This document shows positions 8,734 to 15,401 of a stretch of 20,423 nt of DNA, piece by piece. Every line of letters starts with the position of its first letter. Position 1 is the first letter of the stretch. This DNA is from CAZSDW01 sp964605705 (GTDB lineage Bacteria; Fidelibacterota; UBA2242), in contig CAZSDW010000048.1 in NCBI GenBank assembly GCA_964605705.1, forward strand, positions 1 through 20,423. The letters are read 5' to 3'. The position numbers and the translations under genes were made by a program. Under the pieces are notes generated by a model that was given only the letters and a program-made list of their open reading frames with translations, ran no database searches and was not told the DNA's origin.

Positions 8734-8736
8734 ATT

Positions 8737-9381
8737 TTATCTGAGTTTTAATTCTTTTTTTGTCGAAATATAGACTCGTTTCATAACGACATCCTTAAGT
8801 GGACGATCCTGTGAGTTCCGTTTCACACTAACAATTCTATCCACCACATCCATGCCTTTGATCACCTGACCGAATACCGTGTATCCCATCCGATCAAGAT
8901 AGGATTGGTCCTTGACACAGATATAAAACTGGCTGCCATTCGAGCGTTTTTCAGGATTTACCTGATCGGGCAACCGCGCAGTAGCCACGGCGCCCCGCAC
9001 ATGCCGTTTCCCAAATTCCGCCTGAATAGTATATCCGGGTCCACCGGAGCCGTCGTTAGATTGATTATCATCACGGCTGAGAATATCACCACCCTGAATC
9101 ATAAATCCCGGAACCACCCGGTGAAAGGTTGTGCTGTCATAATAACCGAAGTTCGCCAGCTTTTTAAAATTCATGGCGTGGATAGGCGCAACCAATGGAA
9201 AAAACTCAAATACAATCGTCCCAAAATCGGTCTCGATTACCGCCACTTCATCTGCCGTAACGATCTCATCCGACAGAGCCTGGGCTTCCTGCTGAATCAC
9301 GGCAATCTCTTTGCTGGACAGGGACCCGGCAAAGACATTCCAGGAAATTGCGCATATAAAAAAAATGGTTCTGACTTTCAT
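8737..9381 (-). CDS. Exported cyclophilin-type peptidyl-prolyl cis-trans isomerase
   Basis: A 214-residue protein that speeds proline isomerisation during folding. The chosen ATG at 9381 gives a clean signal peptide (residues 1-18, cleavage near VFAGS) and has AGGAG 4 bases upstream. A longer reading from 9417 would overlap the preceding gene by 29 bases and bury the signal peptide, so it is rejected. The cyclophilin core has FHRVVPGFMIQGG at 86-98, with catalytic Arg88 and Gln96, then GSQFYI and FGQVIKGMDVVD. The canonical SQFFI is SQFYI here, a mild change. A linker of about 25 residues separates the signal from the domain. It probably acts in the periplasm, which fits the nearby DsbD and TlpA genes. 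Confidence 0.93.
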   Translation of the reverse strand: MKVRTIFFICAISWNVFAGSLSSKEIAVIQQEAQALSDEIVTADEVAVIETDFGTIVFEFFPLVAPIHAMNFKKLANFGYYDSTTFHRVVPGFMIQGGDILSRDDNQSNDGSGGPGYTIQAEFGKRHVRGAVATARLPDQVNPEKRSNGSQFYICVKDQSYLDRMGYTVFGQVIKGMDVVDRIVSVKRNSQDRPLKDVVMKRVYISTKKELKLR

Positions 9382-9385
9382 ACAG

Positions 9386-9390
9386 CTCCT
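9386..9390 (-). promoter_or_regulatory. Ribosome binding site deciding the cyclophilin start
   Basis: On the minus strand AGGAG lies 4 bases before the ATG at 9381 and overlaps the TAG stop codon (9391-9389) of the upstream hydrolase gene. This supports the short start and translational coupling between the two genes. Confidence 0.75.
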
Positions 9391-10162
9391 ATAATAGAAA
9401 CACAGGTCCCGGTTCATGTTGCTTTGCGATACTGATTTGAACTGTGGGTGTTTTTTGACGTAATAGATTCACAAATTGTTCCCGGACTATATCGGGCGTA
9501 TTATTCTGTTCGCTGAGGTGTCCCAAAATAAGGTATTTAAGCCGACCATCCAGCGCTAATTGCTCAAATATTACCGCCGCCTGTTCATTGGACAGGTGAC
9601 CGACCCGGCTCTTGATGCGCATTCTCAGCCATAACGGATAGGGACCGTTGTCCAGCATGACAACATCGTGATTGGATTCCAGAAAAAGCAGGTCGAGATT
9701 GTACAGATATTCCCGCAAATACTGAACTTCAGTGCCAATATCGGTAATTACACCGACGCGATGTTTGGCACCGGAAATTACCATCGCCACCGGATCAGTT
9801 GCATCATGGGGAATATGAAAGGTTTTCACTTTCAAATCTGCAATGGCTAATTCATCGCCCGCAGTATATTGAATGACATTGACATTTTTCAATATTTTTT
9901 CAGGAATGGCTGTGAACGTTTTTGCCGTGATGTAAACCGGCACCCGATAACGGCGAGCAAAAATTCCCACCCCTTGCAGGTGATCGGAATGTTCGTGTGT
10001 CAAAATTACCGCCCCAACCTGTCGCGGATTGAGACCTGCCGTCTCCATACGGTCAACAAGTTTCCTGACACTGAAGCCTTGATCAATTAAAAGGGCTGGA
10101 CCGGTATCCTGAATAAAAGTACTGTTCCCTTTACTCCCACTACCGAGGTTGCAGAAGATCAT
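9389..10162 (-). CDS. MBL-fold metallo-hydrolase, YycJ/WalJ-like
   Basis: A 257-residue cytoplasmic metallo-beta-lactamase-fold protein. The N terminus LGSGSKGNSTFI matches the signature of the YycJ/WalJ branch (COG1235). The metal-binding motif HEHSDH is at 56-61, and later His and Asp residues (for example in FHIPHDATDP and ESNHD) complete a two-metal site. WalJ-type proteins are 5'-3' exonuclease-like or phosphodiesterase-like hydrolases, but the cellular substrate in this lineage is unknown. The ATG overlaps the pyrE stop codon by 4 bases (10159-10162), so translation is probably coupled. The length is normal for the family. A general phosphodiesterase is the main alternative. Confidence 0.88.
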   Translation of the reverse strand: MIFCNLGSGSKGNSTFIQDTGPALLIDQGFSVRKLVDRMETAGLNPRQVGAVILTHEHSDHLQGVGIFARRYRVPVYITAKTFTAIPEKILKNVNVIQYTAGDELAIADLKVKTFHIPHDATDPVAMVISGAKHRVGVITDIGTEVQYLREYLYNLDLLFLESNHDVVMLDNGPYPLWLRMRIKSRVGHLSNEQAAVIFEQLALDGRLKYLILGHLSEQNNTPDIVREQFVNLLRQKTPTVQISIAKQHEPGPVFLL

Positions 10163-10734
10163 TTTTTACCTGTTCGTCCCCGGGAAGTCAAGGGTATATT
10201 CTGCGCACATTGCGGACAATCATCAGGTTCATAGGAAGGGATGTCGAGCGAAACCAGCGAAAAGAACGGAAAACCGAAATCTATTTTCCCGTCACTGCGA
10301 TCTATCAAAGCACCAATTCCCATGACGACACCACCACTCTGAACAACCAGATCAATCAACTCGAAAATCGATCCTCCGGTAGTGATCACATCATCGACTA
10401 TCAAAACCCGCTCGCCTTTCTCGATGCTGAAACTACGCCGAAAAACAAGTTCCTTGTCAACCCGCTCTGCGAAAATACTCCGGGTCGATAAAAAACGACC
10501 AACTCCATGACTGATGATAATACCGCCGGTAGCAGCTCCAACAATGACGTGCGGTTTCGTATCTTCAAATTTCTCGGCAATGGCTTTACATAATTTATCA
10601 GTGAGGGCGGGATATTGTAACAACTTGAATTTTTCGACGTAAGTATCACTGTGCCGACCGGAAGTCAATAAAAAATGACCACTCAGGATCGCACCACACT
10701 CTTTTAAAATTTCAACATTGGATTTCTGATTCAT
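10159..10734 (-). CDS. pyrE: Orotate phosphoribosyltransferase
   Basis: A 191-residue enzyme that joins orotate and PRPP to make orotidine 5'-phosphate, the fifth step of UMP synthesis. The PRPP-binding loop VLIVDDVITTGGS is at 110-122 with the paired acidic residues D114/D115. The substrate-side segment FAERVDKELVFRR is at 88-100. The C terminus has a CPQC pair (C173/C176) followed by a basic tail, as seen in the Thermus-type PyrE subfamily (TIGR01367). The gene overlaps pyrF by 4 bases (ATGA, 10731-10734), so the two successive enzymes are made together. Confidence 0.95.
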   Translation of the reverse strand: MNQKSNVEILKECGAILSGHFLLTSGRHSDTYVEKFKLLQYPALTDKLCKAIAEKFEDTKPHVIVGAATGGIIISHGVGRFLSTRSIFAERVDKELVFRRSFSIEKGERVLIVDDVITTGGSIFELIDLVVQSGGVVMGIGALIDRSDGKIDFGFPFFSLVSLDIPSYEPDDCPQCAQNIPLTSRGRTGKK

Positions 10735-11531
10735 TTATCGTCCTTAATGCTAAATAATTGATGATAATTTTCGGCTGATTTACGCACATTATCGGGGAAT
10801 TTCCCCTCTGTGGGATAAAGAATCCCCCGGGATACATTGATCAATCCCAGCCCATTTTTACGACATACTTCAACCGCTGTCTCGATACCGCCGCCCTGAC
10901 TGCCAACACCGGGTATTAAAAACGGCAAAGAGGGAAATCGCTGACGGACATCCAGCAGCTGTTCCGGTTTTGTCGCGCCTATGACCAGCCCGAGATTTTT
11001 GTGTTGGTTCAATCCTTGAACCAGTTCAGCCGTTCTGATATAAAGCGGTTTGTTTGCACCATGCTCCTGAAGCTCACGACCGGAAGGATTGGATGTCACG
11101 CAGAGCACAAACGCACCTTTATTTTCATCCTCAATAAACGGTATAATACTATCGGATCCCAGGTAAGGACTGACCGTTGCCGAGCGAAAAGGCAGCTCTT
11201 GCAGCAACGCCCGGGCATAAAATTTGGAACTGTTGCCAATATCGCCCCGTTTGGCATCGGCAAGGAGTAGAATATCACCAGGTACTTCACTGACAAGTTT
11301 CTCTAAAACCTGCCAACCCCTCCAGCCCCAGCGTTCAAAAAATGCCAGATTGAATTTATAGGCGGCAGACAGCTCAGCTGTTGCCTGAATTATCACCCGG
11401 ACAAACTCATATATTCCCTGAACATCTTTCGTAAAAGCCGCTGGAATATTGTCAACGTCCGGATCAATCCCCGTACACAGAAACGAATTCCTGGTTTCAA
11501 GGCAGTGATGAAAATACTGTGTATAATTCAT
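10731..11531 (-). CDS. pyrF: Orotidine 5'-phosphate decarboxylase, type 2
   Basis: A 266-residue TIM-barrel enzyme that decarboxylates OMP to UMP, the last step of pyrimidine synthesis. The catalytic D-x-K-x-x-D motif is ADAKRGDIG, with D92, K94 and D97. The N-terminal CTGIDPD (19-25) and the segment PYLGSDSI are typical of the longer type 2 subfamily (TIGR02127), and the length fits. It is the first gene of the seven-gene minus-strand operon and precedes pyrE with a 4-base overlap. A TAnnTTTG element at 11588-11581 about 50 bases upstream is the likely promoter. The divergent neighbour is a HAD phosphatase of pyrimidine-nucleotidase type, so this locus may couple synthesis and breakdown of pyrimidine nucleotides. 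Confidence 0.95.
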   Translation of the reverse strand: MNYTQYFHHCLETRNSFLCTGIDPDVDNIPAAFTKDVQGIYEFVRVIIQATAELSAAYKFNLAFFERWGWRGWQVLEKLVSEVPGDILLLADAKRGDIGNSSKFYARALLQELPFRSATVSPYLGSDSIIPFIEDENKGAFVLCVTSNPSGRELQEHGANKPLYIRTAELVQGLNQHKNLGLVIGATKPEQLLDVRQRFPSLPFLIPGVGSQGGGIETAVEVCRKNGLGLINVSRGILYPTEGKFPDNVRKSAENYHQLFSIKDDK

Positions 11532-11580
11532 GGCTGCGGAAGATACGGCTTTTTCAGGATTTATTCAATAACGAATCCGG

Positions 11581-11588
11581 CAAAAATA
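11581..11588 (-). promoter_or_regulatory. Candidate Bacteroidetes-type -7 element for pyrF operon
   Basis: On the minus strand this reads TATTTTTG followed by CC, an exact match to TAnnTTTG. It sits about 50 bases upstream of the pyrF ATG, leaving a leader of roughly 40 bases. No convincing TTG -33 element is seen at the usual distance. The match is strengthened by two other sites in the window with the same TAnnTTTGCC form. Confidence 0.5.
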
Positions 11589-11599
11589 TACGATTAAGG

Positions 11600-11631
11600 G
11601 TTGTGTTCATGCTGCCAATCCTATAACTTTG
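11600..11631 (+). promoter_or_regulatory. Candidate Bacteroidetes-type promoter for the HAD gene
   Basis: GTTG at 11600-11603 and TAACTTTG at 11624-11631 are separated by 20 bases. This fits the TTTG-N17-23-TAnnTTTG promoter used by the main sigma factor of Bacteroidetes. Transcription would begin near 11638, about 30 bases before the ATG at 11667. This also argues that an in-frame TTG at 11601 is not the start codon, since it falls in the -33 element. Confidence 0.55.
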
Positions 11632-11666
11632 CCACGATCTTTAAATATGACAAATCAATTGAAAAA

Positions 11667-12341
11667 ATGAAAAAAGATTTTGATCTGATCATTTTTGATC
11701 TGGATGGCACACTTTATCCGATCAGCAACGAGATGGACCTGGTTTACCCCCGGGTCGCCTACAAACTGCTGTCTCAAAAAACGGGACAGAGCCTGGCGAC
11801 AGTCAAGGAAGAATTCCTTATTAAAAAAGCCGATCTTGGTAAATTAATTGGTGGAAAGCCGACAACCACATTGACTCTTCTGTACTTCTATGATATTGGC
11901 TTTGATGATTTTGAAAATGAAATTGATCGCGAAGTGGCAATTGATAAACATATTCATTTCGATGCCCGGGCGGTCGAAACTGTCAAGCATATAGCTGCAA
12001 ACTACTCGACATTTTTATATACCACAAATAATGCCAAAGTCTGTGATCGAATCCTGAGGCATATCGGAATGAGTGATTTTTTTCCGGCAGAGCATCGCTT
12101 CACTTTCAGCACTGCCGGACGACTTCCCGTATCAAAAGAAGAACGCTTGCAGTTTATTAAACCCGGTGAAAAAGGATTTAGACACATCCTGAATTTTCAC
12201 CGGGCAAATCCGGAAAGAACCCTGATGATCGGCGATTCCGAAGTCTCAGACATCATTCCAGCCCGGCGACTGGGTCTGAAAACCTTCCATGTGACATCAC
12301 GAGCATCTTTTTACAGTTTGCCCGATTGGCTGGGATTGTGA
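11667..12341 (+). CDS. HAD-superfamily hydrolase, pyrimidine 5'-nucleotidase type
   Basis: A 224-residue cytoplasmic phosphatase. HAD motif I is FDLDGTLYP at residues 10-18, with nucleophile D11 and acid/base D13. Motif II is in LYTTNNA, and motif IV is MIGDSEVSDI. The FDLDGTLYP form and overall length match the SDT1/pyrimidine 5'-nucleotidase group (TIGR01993 type), which dephosphorylates UMP and CMP. Other small phosphate esters cannot be excluded. The ATG at 11667 is preferred to an upstream in-frame TTG at 11601, because the latter adds an unrelated Cys-rich stretch and lies inside a likely promoter. No Shine-Dalgarno sequence is visible before 11667. Its divergent pairing with pyrF and pyrE supports a role in pyrimidine balance. 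Confidence 0.85.
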   Translation: MKKDFDLIIFDLDGTLYPISNEMDLVYPRVAYKLLSQKTGQSLATVKEEFLIKKADLGKLIGGKPTTTLTLLYFYDIGFDDFENEIDREVAIDKHIHFDARAVETVKHIAANYSTFLYTTNNAKVCDRILRHIGMSDFFPAEHRFTFSTAGRLPVSKEERLQFIKPGEKGFRHILNFHRANPERTLMIGDSEVSDIIPARRLGLKTFHVTSRASFYSLPDWLGL

Positions 12342-12350
12342 CTATTTTTG
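12317..12350 (+). promoter_or_regulatory. Candidate Bacteroidetes-type promoter for the GNAT gene
   Basis: TTTG at 12317-12320 and TATTTTTG at 12343-12350 are 22 bases apart, and the latter continues with CC. The -7 element begins just after the HAD stop codon, and its predicted start point is about 50 bases before the ATG at 12409. The GNAT gene may therefore have its own promoter besides read-through from the HAD gene. Confidence 0.42.
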
Positions 12351-12408
12351 CCCATGATGAAAAACTATTTACAGAAAATCTGAAATAATTCATATATTAC
12401 CGGCAGAA

Positions 12409-12984
12409 ATGACTGACATAACACGCGACCTTTTTGAAGTGACCCTGTCCGAAACGCAAAGTCGGATACTGGCTTCGACACCGGATGGAATTTCCATCGA
12501 GTTAGTCGAACATCTTGGTGAAGCCGAATTCGGCAATATTGTGAAAATCTCCGAAACCCTGGTCGATAATTTTGGCATTAACGCCCGCTTTAATCGTAAC
12601 TCGGTCAAAAAATATTTCAATTATCCTAAAACTTTTCCATTCGTCATCCGTTACAAAGGTGTTATTGAAGGATTTATTGTTGGCTCACCCATCGAGAATT
12701 TTGCAAAAGAATCCTGGATTCAGTACGATGATAATCTGGGAAAAGGGAACACCATTTACACCTATGCCTATGTAGTCAAAAAGGATAAGCGGAATCTGGG
12801 TATCGCCAAGATGCTGAAGCGGGTTTATCAAAACACACTCCGGCGCAAAGGTTACGTTTATATGACCGGACACGTGATGGAAGGTGTCAGTCTCAACTTC
12901 ACCAAAAAAAGTATTGTCGTCCGAAAATTCGACAACTGGAATAACACCGGATACGCCTTCGAATATTACCGTTGTCCGCTTTAA
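12409..12984 (+). CDS. GNAT-family N-acetyltransferase
   Basis: A 191-residue protein with a GNAT fold. The acetyl-CoA pyrophosphate loop is seen as KRNLGIAKML, with R128-x-x-G131-x-A133 matching the R/Q-x-x-G-x-G/A signature. It is preceded by the strand YTYAYVVKKD and followed by the helix LKRVYQNTLRRKG. The segment FPFVIRYKGVIEGFIVGS at 76-93 forms the preceding strands. The first 30 residues are a non-conserved extension. GNAT enzymes acetylate amines, peptides or proteins; the substrate here is unknown. It lies 67 bases downstream of the HAD gene, and a strong terminator follows at 13133. No clear Shine-Dalgarno sequence precedes the ATG. The codon use looks like that of its neighbours. 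Confidence 0.8.
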   Translation: MTDITRDLFEVTLSETQSRILASTPDGISIELVEHLGEAEFGNIVKISETLVDNFGINARFNRNSVKKYFNYPKTFPFVIRYKGVIEGFIVGSPIENFAKESWIQYDDNLGKGNTIYTYAYVVKKDKRNLGIAKMLKRVYQNTLRRKGYVYMTGHVMEGVSLNFTKKSIVVRKFDNWNNTGYAFEYYRCPL

Positions 12985-13132
12985 AATTAAATCATCCATA
13001 ATTTTTAAAAATCACCCTCGAATAAAATTATTCCGGCAAGAGAATTAAAATGACAACCTTTCCCTAATTCCTGCAATCCAACGAACCATCTGATCCTTAT
13101 TTGACAAACCCACACACCCACATACATCCCCC

Positions 13133-13156
13133 GGGGTTGTTTACCAAAGCAACCCC
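13133..13156 (+). terminator. Intrinsic terminator after the GNAT gene
   Basis: GGGGTTGTTT (13133-13142) pairs with AAGCAACCCC (13147-13156), including one G-T wobble, around the loop ACCA. A T-rich tract with TTCCTTCTTTTT follows directly on the plus strand. This would end transcripts from the HAD and GNAT genes, about 150 bases past the GNAT stop codon. Confidence 0.72.
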
Positions 13157-13186
13157 TTCCTTCTTTTTAAGCTGAAGCTCTGTACA

Positions 13187-13216
13187 TTGACAAAAAAATT
13201 ACTTATTTTTAACTAT
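13187..13216 (+). promoter_or_regulatory. Weak candidate promoter for manA
   Basis: TTGACA at 13187-13192 is a perfect sigma-70 -35 box, but the -10 region near 13210-13216 (TAACTAT) is a poor match. It lies after the terminator and about 80 bases before manA. No exact TAnnTTTG element is found here, unlike the other plus-strand genes. Confidence 0.3.
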
Positions 13217-13296
13217 TCACTTTTGATTTGTGAAATCTTTTGTGTTTTAGTCAATGATCTAAAGCTTATTCTGACAGTATTAAAAGGAATCCAATT

Positions 13297-14532
13297 GTGA
13301 TCAATTTATTCAAAAGACCGTTTTTACTCCATAATTCGATCCAACATTACAGTTGGGGTTCTCGAAACCAGGATGCTTACATCCCGAAACTGCTGGAGAT
13401 TGTCCCCGAACCCGACACCCCTTACGCCGAACTATGGATGGGCGCTCATACCAGCGCTCCTTCAAAAATAGAAGTGGAAGGCGAAATCCTGCCCCTGAAT
13501 GAACTCATTCACCGCTTCCCCGAACTATTTCTGGGACCCGCAGTTGCATCCCGGTTTAAAAATACCCTGCCTTTTCTATTTAAAGTTCTATCCGCCGCGG
13601 AAGCCCTATCAATTCAGACTCACCCATCAAAAGGACAAGCGTTACTTTTGCATAAAACCAATCCGGTTCACTATCCTGACGATAATCACAAGCCGGAAAT
13701 CGCTATCGCACTGGATTCCCTGACGGCTTTTGTGGGATTTTCTTCATATTCAAGCATCCGTAAAAATATCGATAAATACCCCGAGATCGCCCGGTTTTTC
13801 GGACTTGAAGCGCTGGCAGACCTTTTTCCGACCACTAAACTCACCCGCACCCGCCAATATGAAAAAATACGTGAATTGTACCTGACTTTCATCCATCTTA
13901 CCCAGACAAAAACCGAACTGTATAAATATTATGTCAGCGAACTGGCAAAACGCCTGGCACAGAAAATCCACCGGATTTCCTTCCGGGAAAGACTGTTTCT
14001 GGAATCATTTGAAAAATATAATAGTAACGACGCCGGCTTATTTTCGATCTTTTTCCTGAGAATCGTCAAATTAAAATCCGGCGAAGCAATCTGTATGAAC
14101 ACCGGACTGCCCCATGCTTACCTGAAGGGTAACATCATCGAATGTATGGCAAATTCCGATAACGTTGTACGGGCAGGTTTAACCCCCAAATATCAGGATA
14201 TTCCCACCCTGATAACGATCCTCGATTATTCGCCCAATTCGGTCAAAATCGTCAAACCTGACTATTCCCAGCAGGAAATTCAGTATCCAGTATTTACACC
14301 AGAGTTTAAAATCAGCCGGATGAATCGGATTACCGGATATAGAGAACTGAGCACTAAAAATAAAATTGAAATGCTGCTGGTTTTAGAAGGAAACGGAGCC
14401 ATTGAATGGGATTCGCCAACTAAAAAAATCCCGATTAAAACCGGTCAATCCTTTATCATCCCAGCCGTCCTTGGCAAATATAAAATCCGACCGGAAATCC
14501 CGCTCACCCTGTTCAGGGTTCAGGTTCCATAA
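13297..14532 (+). CDS. manA: Mannose-6-phosphate isomerase, type I (class I phosphomannose isomerase)
   Basis: A 411-residue zinc enzyme that interconverts fructose 6-phosphate and mannose 6-phosphate, feeding GDP-mannose and envelope polysaccharide synthesis. The zinc ligands are visible: Q107 and H109 in IQTHPSKGQA, E134 in HKPEIAI, and H273 in GLPHAY. The long signature ECMANSDNVVRAGLTPKYQD, with catalytic Arg292, matches the E. coli ManA type closely. The start codon is GTG, with AAGGA (13284-13288) 8 bases upstream; no ATG fits better. The length is slightly above the usual 390 residues. It has its own upstream region and a possible terminator downstream, so it seems to be transcribed alone. 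Confidence 0.93.
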   Translation: MINLFKRPFLLHNSIQHYSWGSRNQDAYIPKLLEIVPEPDTPYAELWMGAHTSAPSKIEVEGEILPLNELIHRFPELFLGPAVASRFKNTLPFLFKVLSAAEALSIQTHPSKGQALLLHKTNPVHYPDDNHKPEIAIALDSLTAFVGFSSYSSIRKNIDKYPEIARFFGLEALADLFPTTKLTRTRQYEKIRELYLTFIHLTQTKTELYKYYVSELAKRLAQKIHRISFRERLFLESFEKYNSNDAGLFSIFFLRIVKLKSGEAICMNTGLPHAYLKGNIIECMANSDNVVRAGLTPKYQDIPTLITILDYSPNSVKIVKPDYSQQEIQYPVFTPEFKISRMNRITGYRELSTKNKIEMLLVLEGNGAIEWDSPTKKIPIKTGQSFIIPAVLGKYKIRPEIPLTLFRVQVP

Positions 14533-14727
14533 ACTTTATCAAACTTCCATCATTTCGATTACTCGATAATCGCAGAATATTTTGCACTCAGTATTCTGCC
14601 GTAGTTAATTTTCCGGAATCGATTCTCTTTATTTACTTGTTTAGAAGCATCCGTAACTAAGCTAAAGTAAGATTCTCCAAATAGAAAAACACATTTGATT
14701 AGTGTGCTAATTCGAATGGAGAAGATC
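14533..14727 (+). repeat. Intergenic region with an 8-base inverted repeat
   Basis: GCAGAATA (14572-14579) and TATTCTGC (14592-14599) form a perfect 8-base stem with a 12-base loop, about 40 bases after manA. No T-run follows directly, so it is only a weak terminator candidate; it could also be a regulatory site. The rest of this stretch is AT-rich without a clear promoter for the methyltransferase. Confidence 0.4.
14718..14721 (+). promoter_or_regulatory. Ribosome binding site deciding the methyltransferase start
   Basis: GGAG is 6 bases before the ATG at 14728. Two other in-frame starts, TTG at 14695 and ATG at 14716, lie on or upstream of this site and add residues not expected in the family, so 14728 is preferred. 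Confidence 0.7.
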
Positions 14728-15339
14728 ATGACAAAAATTATCGAAAATCCGCAGCAGTATTTTGACCGGTTTGTTCCGAAACGTCATAAATTTCTGGTGG
14801 CGCTAGAAAAACAGGCAGTCCGGGAAGATATTCATATTGTTGGTCCGATTGTCGGTGAATTGCTATATTTGTTAGCGCATAGCAGTGGTGCTAAAACTAT
14901 CCTTGAACTCGGTACATCCATTGGATATTCGACGATCTATCTCGCTGAAGCCCTTCCGAAAAACGGCAAAGTCACAACCATAGAATACGGAATGTCAATT
15001 GCTGAACAGGCACAGGCGAATTTCGAAAAATATGGAGTTACCGATAAAATTGACTTGGTTTTCGGCGAGGCGCTGCATGTTTTGAAAGAAATGAAGAAAA
15101 CGGTGGATCTGATTTTCATGGATATCGACAAAGAGTTTTATATCAAAGCCCTGCCAGATTGTCATCGCCTATTGAAACCGGGCGGACTACTGGTAGCGGA
15201 CAATACGGCTCTGCCGGAAGCACATCCATTCAATATCGAAATTGCCAAAAGCTCGCACTGGCGCTCCGTGAATATATTCAGCCATCTGCCCGGTCACGGA
15301 CCATCAGATGATGGTATCTGTATTGCGTTGCGGGTCTGA
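14728..15339 (+). CDS. SAM-dependent O-methyltransferase, family 3 (COMT-like)
   Basis: A 203-residue class I methyltransferase of the PF01596 type, which methylates hydroxyl groups of catechol-like or related small molecules. The SAM-binding motif I is ILELGTSIGYSTIYLA at 58-73, and the acidic residue after strand 2 is E86 in TTIEYG. The metal-binding Asp residues are probably D132 in FMDIDKEFY and D158/N159 in VADNT, as in the divalent-metal-dependent members. PGGLLVADN is typical of the family. The length is close to bacterial relatives. The gene appears alone, 195 bases after manA and 62 before the PAP2 gene. The natural substrate cannot be inferred. Confidence 0.9.
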   Translation: MTKIIENPQQYFDRFVPKRHKFLVALEKQAVREDIHIVGPIVGELLYLLAHSSGAKTILELGTSIGYSTIYLAEALPKNGKVTTIEYGMSIAEQAQANFEKYGVTDKIDLVFGEALHVLKEMKKTVDLIFMDIDKEFYIKALPDCHRLLKPGGLLVADNTALPEAHPFNIEIAKSSHWRSVNIFSHLPGHGPSDDGICIALRV

Positions 15340-15401
15340 TCAATAATCCAAATTCCAATTAGGGAACTTCCCCGTTTTCCATTAATTTTAGAACCAGAAT
15401 A

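Larger units (their letters stand above)
12985..13296. other. Non-coding stretch between GNAT gene and manA
   Basis: No credible gene is seen in these 312 bases on either strand. They contain a small AT-rich palindrome (13020-13033, GAATAA-AA-TTATTC), a C-rich patch near 13111-13132, an intrinsic terminator at 13133-13156, and a possible promoter from 13187. No tRNA-like fold or known riboswitch core is recognised. Confidence 0.6.

Noticed and set aside
9382..9417. Longer start for the cyclophilin gene
   Set aside because: It would put 12 residues before a good signal peptide and overlap the upstream gene; the ATG at 9381 has AGGAG at 4 bases.
8905..9435. 176-codon open frame on the plus strand opposite the cyclophilin gene
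   Set aside because: It is a shadow of a well-supported gene on the other strand and shows no recognisable domain.
11601..11666. N-terminal extension of the HAD protein from a TTG start (MCSCCQSYN...)
   Set aside because: The extension is not expected in the family and overlaps a likely -33/-7 promoter; the ATG at 11667 places the HAD motif at residue 10 as usual.
11647..11670. Seven-codon leader frame MTNQLKK whose stop overlaps the HAD start codon
   Set aside because: It has no ribosome binding site or codon pattern of an attenuator, and a frame this short is easily due to chance.
13020..13033. AT-rich palindrome GAATAA-AA-TTATTC
   Set aside because: It is short and AT-rich, far from the manA start, and easily arises by chance.
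15362..15376. Small GGGA-ACT-TCCC hairpin after the methyltransferase gene
   Set aside because: The stem has only four pairs with a 3-base loop and no proper T-run, too weak for a terminator call.
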